13,456 nucleotides of DNA, taken from the NCBI GenBank assembly GCA_015492195.1, contig WGFP01000186.1, forward strand, positions 1 through 13,456, written 5' to 3'. Every line of letters begins with the position of its first letter. Within the stretch, counting starts at the first letter, position 1. A program made the translations under genes and the position numbers. Of the stretch, positions 7,310-13,456 are shown piece by piece. The notes beneath the pieces are model-generated. The model was not told where the DNA came from, did not search any database, and saw only the letters and a program-made list of their open reading frames with translations. The stretch is from Acidiferrobacterales bacterium. Lineage in GTDB: Bacteria > Pseudomonadota > Gammaproteobacteria > Acidiferrobacterales > Sulfurifustaceae.

Positions 7310-8095
7310 ATGGCCAGTGTGCGCAAACCTGCGGTTGCCGGTCTGTTTTACCCCGATAATCCAGGCGAATTGCATACCATGATTGCGGATTTTCTGGGGG
7401 CGGTGAGACCCGGCGGCACGGTGCCGCGGGCGATCATCGCACCGCACGCCGGTTACATGTATTCCGGGCCGGTTGCCGCATCGGTCTATGCAAGGCTCAA
7501 GCCCGCCCGCGACGTGATCCGGCGCGTGGTGTTGCTCGGCCCGGCGCACCGCGTGGGGTTCCAGAGGCTTGCCCTGCCGAGCGCCGAGGAGTTTGTCACG
7601 CCTCTCGGCGCCATCCCGGTTGATCAGGAGGCGGTTGCAAAAATCGCCGATCTGTCGCAGGTGCACGTTCTGGACCAGGCCCACGAACGGGAACACAGTC
7701 TCGAAGTCCACCTGCCGTTTCTGCAGGAAGTATTGGGTGAGTTTACGCTGGTGCCGCTCGTTGTCGGTGACGCCGACCCGGAAGAAGTGGGCGAGGTGCT
7801 GGAAAAACTCTGGGGCGGCCCGGAGACGCTCATCGTGATCAGTTCCGACCTCAGCCATTATCATCCTTATGCCGCTGCACAGAAGCTCGACGGCGCCACC
7901 TCGCAGGCGATCGAGGCGTTGCGCTACGAAGACATTGGTTACGATCACGCCTGCGGGCGTATTCCGGTAAGCGGGCTTTTATACGTGGCGCGCAAGCGCG
8001 GCATGCGGGCAAAGACCGTTGATCTGCGTAACTCCGGCGATACCGTCGGGCCCCGCGATCAGGTAGTGGGTTATGGTGCCTACGTCATCGAATAA
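7310..8095 (+). CDS. amrB: AmmeMemoRadiSam system protein B (MEMO family)
   Basis: Homologue of the human MEMO1 family, which shares the fold of LigB-type non-haem iron dioxygenases; the biochemical role in bacteria is unknown to me. The 261-residue protein begins MASVRKPAVAGLFYP. It carries APHAGYMYSGPVAA with His46, LLGPAHR with His80, the EREHSLEVHLPFL segment (126-138), ISSDLSHYHPY and Cys215 in ACGRIPVSG. His46, His80 and Cys215 occupy the places of the His/His/Cys set reported to bind iron or copper in human MEMO1, so metal binding is likely. I chose ATG at 7310 because of the GAGG five bases upstream and the family-typical N-terminus; the frame is open 24 codons further upstream but that stretch looks like promoter DNA. 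Its stop overlaps the AMMECR1 gene by 23 bp. Confidence 0.93.
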   Translation: MASVRKPAVAGLFYPDNPGELHTMIADFLGAVRPGGTVPRAIIAPHAGYMYSGPVAASVYARLKPARDVIRRVVLLGPAHRVGFQRLALPSAEEFVTPLGAIPVDQEAVAKIADLSQVHVLDQAHEREHSLEVHLPFLQEVLGEFTLVPLVVGDADPEEVGEVLEKLWGGPETLIVISSDLSHYHPYAAAQKLDGATSQAIEALRYEDIGYDHACGRIPVSGLLYVARKRGMRAKTVDLRNSGDTVGPRDQVVGYGAYVIE

Positions 8096-8657
8096 AATTG
8101 TCACTGCGCTTTCTTCCGAGGATCGGCAAACGCTCCTGGATCTTGCCAGAGCCTCGATTGAGAAAGGGCTCTGTGGCGAGATGTTTGATATCAAACCTCA
8201 GAACTATTCGCCGGCGTTACAGGCGCATGCCGCGAGCTTCGTCACACTCCATGTAAATAACAAGCTTCGCGGCTGCATTGGAACCTTGGAAGCCGAACAG
8301 CCGCTCGTGCAGGACGTGGTGAAGAATGCTTATGCCGCGGCCTTCAACGACCCGCGTTTTTCGGCATTGACCTGGCAGGAGTTTGGGCGCCTTGATATTC
8401 ATTTATCTATCTTGAATCCACCCGAGCCTATACGTTTTAAGTCGGAAGAGGACTTGATTCGCCAACTGCGCCCCGGCGTGGATGGCTTAATCCTCAAAGA
8501 CGGTCTCAATCGCGGCACGTTTTTGCCATCGGTATGGGAGTCATTGCCGCAGCCGCGCGACTTTTTGCAGCATCTCAAACGCAAGGCCGGTTTGCCTGCC
8601 GACCACTGGTCCGACACCATAAAGGTTGATCGCTATACGACCGAATCGATCGGGTAA
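8073..8657 (+). CDS. amrA: AmmeMemoRadiSam system protein A (AMMECR1 family)
   Basis: The 194-residue protein belongs to the AMMECR1 family, known from a human gene affected in an X-linked disorder and conserved across all domains; its reaction is unknown. The diagnostic LRGCIG motif is intact at residues 65-70, followed by the family's DVVKNAYAAAFNDPRF region (81-96), LDIHLSILNPPEPI, GVDGLILKDG and a C-terminal GTFLPSVWESLP segment. All hallmarks are in order and the length is normal for the bacterial form. The start ATG at 8073 lies within the last codons of the MEMO gene in another frame, so the two are one transcript and probably translationally coupled. Cys68 inside the motif is the obvious candidate for a functional residue, but that is inference. 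Confidence 0.95.
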   Translation: MVPTSSNKIVTALSSEDRQTLLDLARASIEKGLCGEMFDIKPQNYSPALQAHAASFVTLHVNNKLRGCIGTLEAEQPLVQDVVKNAYAAAFNDPRFSALTWQEFGRLDIHLSILNPPEPIRFKSEEDLIRQLRPGVDGLILKDGLNRGTFLPSVWESLPQPRDFLQHLKRKAGLPADHWSDTIKVDRYTTESIG

Positions 8658-8669
8658 CATCTACTATAC

Positions 8670-8855
8670 ATGAGACCGTTTACAACCATAGCTGTTGTTG
8701 TTTTCACGCTGGTTGCGATCGCGCACCTTCTCCGGATTATTTTGGGCTGGGGAATGACCGTCAACGGCGTCGCCATTCCCATGTGGGTAAGCGGGCTCGG
8801 TTTTGTAATCACGGCGGGACTGGCCGTGATGCTCTGGCGGGAGGCGCGTAAGTAA
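8670..8855 (+). CDS. Small two-helix membrane protein, unknown function
   Basis: Predicted 61-residue protein starting MRPFTTIAVVVFTLVAIAHL. Two hydrophobic stretches (about residues 5-27 and 39-55) are separated by a short polar-poor link, GWGMTVNGVAIPMWVS, and the chain ends with a positive WREARK tail, so the C-terminus is probably cytoplasmic. I recall very similar short proteins, with the VNGVAIPxW link, as conserved hypotheticals in other proteobacteria, which argues for a real gene. It begins 12 bp after the AMMECR1 stop and probably rides on that transcript. The ribosome site is weak. No function can be assigned; a role with the amr proteins is unproven. Confidence 0.7.
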   Translation: MRPFTTIAVVVFTLVAIAHLLRIILGWGMTVNGVAIPMWVSGLGFVITAGLAVMLWREARK

Positions 8856-8935
8856 AAGGCGGGCAGGGAGCGTGACAAAAAATAAATCCGATAGCGCCCA
8901 GTTTGATACTTAAAGAATGCACTGGGGATAGCGAG

Positions 8936-9301
8936 GTGGGACTCGTTGCCAAACATGCAATCATCTATTTGGCAGGTATACTCGTGCCGGCGGGATTGGC
9001 GATCTATGCCGCCGTCGGTATGGACAATACGTTGTTCATGTGGAGCGGCGTCAGCGCGGCGGCATTGTGGGTGTTGCTTTATATTCCGTTTGCTTTCTGG
9101 TGGGAGTATTGGAGATTTGTTCGACTGGCACTGGATGCGAAAGCGTTAATGGCCTCGGACGGCGGCAACCCCGCCGACCTGAAGCCGATTTTGATGACGA
9201 TCGCCACCGACCACGTCGGTATCCCCGGCTTCCTGGCAAGGCGTATTGTCAACCGCATCGATCAGAATAAGTTCGCTGCGAGACTTCGGAGGCGCCTTTA
9301 G
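8936..9301 (+). CDS. Hypothetical membrane protein with two N-terminal helices
   Basis: I do not recognise this family. The frame encodes about 121 residues: hydrophobic stretch HAIIYLAGILVPAGLAIYAA, a second one around SGVSAAALWVLLYIPFAFWW, then an aromatic WEYWRF junction and a soluble tail of about 65 residues rich in charged residues that ends FAARLRRRL. The frame has no ATG start near its beginning. I favour GTG at 8936, which has a GGGG eight to twelve bases upstream; a TTG at 8903 would add 11 residues without a ribosome site. It follows the small membrane gene by 80 bp on the same strand and is the last gene before the inverted-repeat element and dapA. Coding status is supported by the even hydrophobic pattern; function is open. 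Confidence 0.6.
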   Translation: MGLVAKHAIIYLAGILVPAGLAIYAAVGMDNTLFMWSGVSAAALWVLLYIPFAFWWEYWRFVRLALDAKALMASDGGNPADLKPILMTIATDHVGIPGFLARRIVNRIDQNKFAARLRRRL

Positions 9302-9329
9302 ACCGATAATCCTAAAATGAATGGCGGTT

Positions 9330-9398
9330 ATCCGCAGATTATGCAGATTGCTTGAAATGAATTCTCATAATCTGTGCAAATCTGCGAAATCTGTGGAT
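9330..9398. repeat. Inverted-repeat element built from 9-nt CGCAGATTT-type units
   Basis: The left arm (9330-9349) and the reverse complement of the right arm (9379-9398) match at 17 of 20 bases around a 29-nt interval. Each arm is made of 9-nt units: CGCAGATTA and TGCAGATTG on the left; CACAGATTT, CGCAGATTT and, after one extra base, CACAGATTA on the reverse strand of the right. A T7 run (9406-9412) starts eight bases after the stem, so it could end transcription from the upstream gene. It lies in the 224-bp gap before dapA; apart from this element and a promoter candidate, I see nothing else in that gap. Confidence 0.8.
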
Positions 9399-9461
9399 CA
9401 AATGATTTTTTTCAGGATTATTAGGCGATCAAACCGGTCAACGATCACCCACGGTTCAAGC

Positions 9462-9490
9462 TTGTCATCTCCCTGTCCGGAAAGTACCAT
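9462..9490 (+). promoter_or_regulatory. Candidate sigma-70 promoter of dapA
   Basis: TTGTCA (9462-9467) and TACCAT (9485-9490) are separated by exactly 17 bp and would start transcription about 30 nt before the dapA ATG. The -35 matches consensus at five of six positions, the -10 at four of six. Placement downstream of the repeat and its T-run makes a fresh transcript for dapA-bamC plausible. Confidence 0.45.
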
Positions 9491-9525
9491 GCGGAGTTCA
9501 TTTTTCAGCAACAGGTCAAAGGCTT

Positions 9526-10404
9526 ATGTTTCACGGCAGCATGGTGGCCCTGGTCACGCCCATGAACGAGGACGGTTCCCTCGACGTGCCGGCCCTGCGC
9601 AAACTGATTGATTTCCACATTGAAAACGGTACCGAGGCGATTATTGCGGTGGGCACCACCGGCGAGTCCGCCACCCTGGATCACGAGGAACACTGCGAGG
9701 TCATCCGGCTGGTCGTGGAGCACGCCAAGGACCGGGTCCCGGTGATCGCCGGCACCGGCGCCAACGCCACCACCGAGGCCATCGAGTTGACGCGCTGCGC
9801 CGAGCAGGCCGGGGCCGACGCCTGCCTGCTGGTTACGCCTTACTATAATAAACCGACCCAGGAGGGGCTGTACCGGCATCACAAGGCCGTGGCCGAGGCG
9901 GTCCCGGTCCCGCAGATACTATATAATGTACCGGGGCGCACGGCGTGCGACATGCTGCCGGAAACGGTTGAGCGCCTGGCCGCCATCCCGAACATCGTCG
10001 GAATCAAGGAAGCCACCGGAAAGATGGACCGCGCGCGGGAGATCCTGCAACGCTGCGGCGACAGACTGGATCTTTATTCCGGGGATGACGCCACGGCGCT
10101 GGAACTGATCCTGCTGGGCGGGAAGGGCGTCATTTCGGTGACGGCCAACGTGGCACCCAAACAGATGCACGAGATGTGCGCGTTCGCGCGCGCCGGTGAT
10201 GAAAACAAGGCGCGGGAGATCAATGAGCGTCTTATGGGACTGCACAAGGGTCTCTTTTGTGAGTCCAATCCGATACCGGTGAAATGGGCGGTCAAGGAAA
10301 TGGGGCTGATCAAAGAAGGCATCCGCCTGCCGCTGACGCCGTTGTCCGCCCGGCATCACGAAACGGTGCGCCAGGCGATGCGCGCAGCGGGCGTGATTCA
10401 CTGA
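9526..10404 (+). CDS. dapA: 4-hydroxy-tetrahydrodipicolinate synthase
   Basis: Condenses pyruvate with aspartate semialdehyde, the first committed step toward diaminopimelate and lysine. The 292-residue TIM-barrel protein has the full active site: Thr44 and Thr45 in GTTGES, Tyr107 in TPYYNKPTQ, Tyr133 and Arg138 in YNVPGRT and the Schiff-base Lys161 in VGIKEATG. Numbering coincides with that of the E. coli enzyme. The start ATG at 9526 gives the usual N-terminus MFHGSMVALVTPM, preceded by AAAGG close to the start. bamC follows after 37 bp on the same strand, the order typical of gammaproteobacteria. Confidence 0.98.
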   Translation: MFHGSMVALVTPMNEDGSLDVPALRKLIDFHIENGTEAIIAVGTTGESATLDHEEHCEVIRLVVEHAKDRVPVIAGTGANATTEAIELTRCAEQAGADACLLVTPYYNKPTQEGLYRHHKAVAEAVPVPQILYNVPGRTACDMLPETVERLAAIPNIVGIKEATGKMDRAREILQRCGDRLDLYSGDDATALELILLGGKGVISVTANVAPKQMHEMCAFARAGDENKAREINERLMGLHKGLFCESNPIPVKWAVKEMGLIKEGIRLPLTPLSARHHETVRQAMRAAGVIH

Positions 10405-10441
10405 ATGCACCCGAATTATATTTAAAAAGGGTAGAAGTAGA

Positions 10442-11566
10442 ATGAATAGATCATACGTAGGTAAATTGCTGGTTTGTTTGCTGGTCGCGGTCGCGGTCAG
10501 CGGATGTACGACGTTCACAAAGAAACGTACGATCGACTATAAGTCCACGCGTACGCTGCCGCCGCTTGAGGTACCGCCGGATCTCTCGACGCTTCCCCAA
10601 TCAAGGAATGTTCCGCCCGGCGCCGCCCCGTCACCGACGGCCACCTATTCGGAATATACCAAGGGGAGAGGCGTTCAACAGACCGGCGTCGTGGGAAGCG
10701 CGGTGCTCCCCGAGTACCCCGACATGAAAATCGAGCGCGACGGCCAGCAGCGCTGGCTGGTGGTGAAGGCCAAGCCGGAAGCACTTTGGCCCAGGGTGCG
10801 CGACTTTATTCTGAACAACGGCCTTTTGATCGCCAAGGAAGATCCCCGCACCGGCATTCTCGAAACCGACTGGGCGGAAAACCGCGCGCAGGTAGGAAGC
10901 AAAATTCAGAAAGTATTGGCCAAGTGGATGAGCAGTCTTTACTCCACCGGCACGCGCGATAAATTCCGCATTCGCCTTGAACGCGGAACGACGCCCGACA
11001 CGACCGAAATTTATTTAAGCCACCGGGGCATGAAGGAAGTGGTGGCGGAAGGAGGCGGGACGGACGCGGTGCAAACCTTGTGGCAACCGCGCCCCCCCGA
11101 CCCCGAGCTGGAGGCGGAAATGCTGCGTTTGCTCATGGTACATCTGGGCGCGGAGCAGAGACAGGCCGAGATCCAGCTTGCCACGGGCCAGACCGAGGAA
11201 CGCGCCGCGCTTATCCGGGACGGCGAGGGGAATACGTTGCTCAGCCTTCAGGACAGCCTGGATCGCGCCTGGCGCAGGGTTGGCCTGTCGCTCGACAGGA
11301 TCGGTTTTACGGTGGAGGACCGGAATCGGTCAGAGGGCATTTACTACGTCCGCTACATCGATCCCGAGAATACACGCGAGAAGAAAGGCTTCTTTTCCAA
11401 GATCTTCAAAAGGAAAAAGCAAGCTCCGGCGCGAAATCAGTACCAGATTTATCTTGAAGCCACCGACCCGGGTACCAATGTAAAAGTATTGGGCGAGGAC
11501 GGCGCACCGGATAAATCCAAAACCAGCGATCGTATTTTGAGTCTGCTTTACGAACAATTAAAGTAA
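10442..11566 (+). CDS. bamC: Outer membrane protein assembly factor BamC (lipoprotein)
   Basis: Accessory lipoprotein of the BAM complex, which folds beta-barrel proteins into the outer membrane; it binds BamD through a long unstructured N-terminal stretch. The 374-residue protein has a lipoprotein signal (positive MNRSYVGK, hydrophobic LLVCLLVAVAV, lipobox VSGC) with lipidated Cys22. Next comes a Pro/Thr-rich low-complexity stretch to about residue 85 with the family-typical PPLEVPPDL motif, then two similar helix-grip-like domains, the first around QRWLVVKAKPEALWPRVRDF and the second around LLSLQDSLDRAWRRVGLSLD. An unusual lysine-rich insert (EKKGFFSKIFKRKKQ, about residues 310-324) precedes the last strands. 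ATG at 10442 is preceded by an AAGGGTAGAAG ribosome site. It probably shares the dapA transcript. Confidence 0.92.
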   Translation: MNRSYVGKLLVCLLVAVAVSGCTTFTKKRTIDYKSTRTLPPLEVPPDLSTLPQSRNVPPGAAPSPTATYSEYTKGRGVQQTGVVGSAVLPEYPDMKIERDGQQRWLVVKAKPEALWPRVRDFILNNGLLIAKEDPRTGILETDWAENRAQVGSKIQKVLAKWMSSLYSTGTRDKFRIRLERGTTPDTTEIYLSHRGMKEVVAEGGGTDAVQTLWQPRPPDPELEAEMLRLLMVHLGAEQRQAEIQLATGQTEERAALIRDGEGNTLLSLQDSLDRAWRRVGLSLDRIGFTVEDRNRSEGIYYVRYIDPENTREKKGFFSKIFKRKKQAPARNQYQIYLEATDPGTNVKVLGEDGAPDKSKTSDRILSLLYEQLK

Positions 11567-11681
11567 CGGTAGCCGGCGCTTCCATATTGAGACACCCCGT
11601 TACGGCACATCTGGGCCGCCCGTCCGAAATGGCGTTCATTCCTCTCGGCCGCGGGCAAATAACCGGATTTAAGCTACAGTT

Positions 11682-11688
11682 AGGAAGG
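11682..11688 (+). promoter_or_regulatory. Shine-Dalgarno of purL
   Basis: AGGAAGG ends two bases before the ATG at 11691 and, with the family-like N-terminus that follows, fixes the purL start. The 124-bp gap after bamC shows no clear terminator or purine-repressor box. Confidence 0.6.
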
Positions 11689-11690
11689 TA

Positions 11691-13456
11691 ATGGCGCGTA
11701 GCAAATCCCATCCCCTTCCCGGCGCAAATCTGTCGGTCCATCAGATCCTGAATCTTCCCGGGTCTTCCGCGCTGTCGCCTTTCCGGCGCGAGAAGCTGTT
11801 GCGTGATATGCGCAAGCGGGTGGTGAAAGTCGAAGACATCCACGCGCAATACTGGCACTTTGCGGCGTTGTCCGCCGAACTTGGCGCCAAGGAAACCCAG
11901 ATACTGAAGCGTCTGCTTACCTACGGCCCGAATACCGGATTGGAGATACAAGAAGGGCGGCCGCGGGAAGAGGTGATGCTGGTGATTCCGCGGCTCGGCA
12001 CCATCTCGCCGTGGTCCACCAAGGCCACGGATATCGCCCGTCACTGCGGGCTCGACAAAATCCGGCGCCTGGAACGGGGCGTGGCCTGGTATATAGAAAA
12101 GACCGACCGCCGGCCGCTGGGCGCGGAGGAGCGCGAGATCCTCGCGCCCCTGATTCACGATCGCATGACGGAAAACGTGCTGCCCGGCTTCGAACAGGCG
12201 GCCGACCTGTTTCGCGACGATGCCCCGGCCCCGCTTTCGGTGGTGGACGTGCTCCACCACGGCAAGGCGGCCCTCGAAACCGCGAACGTGGAGTTGGGAC
12301 TCGCGCTGTCGGCGGATGAGATCGATTATCTGGTTGAAAACTTCCAGAGACTTGCGCGCAATCCCACCGATGTTGAACTCATGATGTTCGCGCAGGCGAA
12401 TTCCGAGCATTGTCGCCACAAGATTTTCAACGCGGACTGGATCATCGACGGCAAGCGCAAGGACCATTCCCTGTTTGCCATGATCCGTCACACCCATGAG
12501 GCCAATCCCAAAGGAACGCTGGTCGCCTATGAGGACAACGCCGCGGTCATGGAAGGCGGGCGCGTCGGGCGATTCTTTCCAGACCCGGTTACCCGTGAAT
12601 ACGCCTACAACGAGGATGACACCCACATCCTGATGAAGGTCGAGACCCACAACCATCCGACCGCAATTTCGCCGTACCCGGGCGCAGCCACGGGTTCCGG
12701 CGGCGAGATCCGCGACGAAGGCGCGACCGGGCGCGGGGCAAAACCCAAAGCCGGCATCACCGGCTATTCCGTCTCCAATCTGCGCATCCCGGGCGCGATT
12801 CAGCCGTGGGAGACGGATTACGGCAAGCCGGGGCACACGGCAAGCAGTCTGCAAATCATGCTCGAAGGGCCGATCGGCGGGGCGTCCTTTAATAATGAGT
12901 TCGGCCGCCCGAACATCGGCGGCTACTTTCGCACGTTCGAAGAAATGGTGGCGGACGAGGTGCGCGGTTACCACAAGCCCATCATGCTTGCCGGCGGCAT
13001 CGGCAACATTCGCGCACACCATGTCCACAAAAACAAATTCCCGGCGGGGGCGCGCATCGTCGTGCTCGGCGGGCCGGCGATGTTGATCGGTCTCGGCGGG
13101 GGTGCCGCCTCCAGCATGGCGGCGGGCGCAAGCCTCGAGGAACTGGATTTCGCCTCGGTACAGCGCGGGAATGCCGAGATGCAGCGCCGCTGTCAGGAAG
13201 TCATTGATCAATGTTGGGCGCAGGGCGAGAAAAATCCGATCCTGTCGATTCACGACGTCGGCGCCGGCGGGTTGTCCAATGCGCTGCCGGAACTGGTCAA
13301 CGGCGCAGACCGCGGCGGGCATTTCGATTTGCGCGCGGTGCCGAACGACCAGCCGGGAATGTCGCCCATGGAGATCTGGTGCAACGAGGCGCAGGAACGT
13401 TACGTGCTCGCGGTGGACAGCGACAGGCTGGATGATTTCCGCGCCCTGTGTGAACG
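11691..13456 (+). CDS. purL: Phosphoribosylformylglycinamidine synthase, large single-chain form, N-terminal part (cut by window edge)
   Basis: Fourth step of purine synthesis: converts FGAR, glutamine and ATP to FGAM. About 588 codons are visible from ATG at 11691 with no stop. This corresponds to the N-terminal domain, the linker and much of the first synthase half of the roughly 1300-residue proteobacterial enzyme; the glutaminase part lies outside. Diagnostic stretches are AQANSEHCRHKIF (from residue 234), VETHNHPTAISPYPGAATGS, GEIRDEGATGRGAKPKAG, FNNEFGRPNIGGYFRTFE and SIHDVGAGGLSNALPELV. Its N-terminal domain, absent from the short three-subunit PurL of Gram-positive bacteria and archaea, marks the large form. 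In E. coli purC, not purL, follows dapA-bamC; here purL takes that place. A long open frame on the opposite strand (13322-11406) is only a shadow of purL. Confidence 0.97.
   Translation, partial: MARSKSHPLPGANLSVHQILNLPGSSALSPFRREKLLRDMRKRVVKVEDIHAQYWHFAALSAELGAKETQILKRLLTYGPNTGLEIQEGRPREEVMLVIPRLGTISPWSTKATDIARHCGLDKIRRLERGVAWYIEKTDRRPLGAEEREILAPLIHDRMTENVLPGFEQAADLFRDDAPAPLSVVDVLHHGKAALETANVELGLALSADEIDYLVENFQRLARNPTDVELMMFAQANSEHCRHKIFNADWIIDGKRKDHSLFAMIRHTHEANPKGTLVAYEDNAAVMEGGRVGRFFPDPVTREYAYNEDDTHILMKVETHNHPTAISPYPGAATGSGGEIRDEGATGRGAKPKAGITGYSVSNLRIPGAIQPWETDYGKPGHTASSLQIMLEGPIGGASFNNEFGRPNIGGYFRTFEEMVADEVRGYHKPIMLAGGIGNIRAHHVHKNKFPAGARIVVLGGPAMLIGLGGGAASSMAAGASLEELDFASVQRGNAEMQRRCQEVIDQCWAQGEKNPILSIHDVGAGGLSNALPELVNGADRGGHFDLRAVPNDQPGMSPMEIWCNEAQERYVLAVDSDRLDDFRALCE

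Noticed and set aside
7187..7948. 253-residue minus-strand open frame opposite the MEMO gene
   Set aside because: Shadow of a clearly identified gene; no family features.
9321..9611. 96-residue plus-strand open frame before dapA
   Set aside because: It translates the inverted-repeat element and the candidate promoter, then overlaps dapA out of frame.
11406..13322. 638-residue open frame on the minus strand opposite purL and the end of bamC
   Set aside because: It is antisense to two firmly identified genes, shows no recognisable domain and has the His/Arg/Asp-rich composition typical of the reverse strand of GC-rich coding DNA.

Overview
The window looks like a chromosomal segment of a GC-rich gammaproteobacterium. 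The main reason is the dapA-bamC gene pair: BamC is a lipoprotein of the beta-barrel assembly complex, and its linkage to dapA is a gammaproteobacterial hallmark. Proteobacterial housekeeping genes and a familiar type of dispersed intergenic repeat agree with this. I cannot name the genus. No tRNA, rRNA, CRISPR array, transposase or phage gene was seen. Both ends of the window cut through genes (nrdJ on the left, purL on the right).

Layout. Bases 1-7155 are read entirely on the minus strand. Running in the direction of transcription, the genes are the AmmeMemoRadiSam radical SAM enzyme (7155-6055), archease (5967-5536), the RNA ligase RtcB (5070-3640), a DUF72/YecE-like protein (3466-2687), nicotinamidase PncA (2612-1971), nicotinate phosphoribosyltransferase PncB (1974-628) and the start of a B12-dependent ribonucleotide reductase NrdJ (611-1). 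From 7310 everything reads on the plus strand: the MEMO-like and AMMECR1-like partners of the radical SAM enzyme (7310-8095 and 8073-8657), two small membrane proteins of unknown function (8670-8855 and about 8936-9301), dapA (9526-10404), bamC (10442-11566) and the first part of purL (11691-end).

How the genes fit together. PncA and PncB form a translationally coupled NAD+ salvage pair, followed 16 bp later by nrdJ. RtcB and archease are an established enzyme/activator pair for RNA ligation. Here they are separated by a 465-bp repeat-like, hairpin-rich spacer. Next to them, arranged around one divergent promoter region, lies the complete three-gene AmmeMemoRadiSam set. To my knowledge this is a conserved bacterial/archaeal system with no proven biochemical role, and it is the most interesting gene content in the window. 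The right part is ordinary housekeeping: lysine/peptidoglycan precursor synthesis, outer membrane assembly and purine synthesis.

The most unusual non-coding signals are two intergenic elements (3518-3595 and 9330-9398). They differ in sequence but share one design: inverted arms of about 20 nt, each made of 9-nt units, with a T-run after the stem. A set of tandem octamers (3603-3626) lies beside the first. The divergent amr promoter region also carries an exact 10-bp direct repeat and an operator-like inverted repeat.
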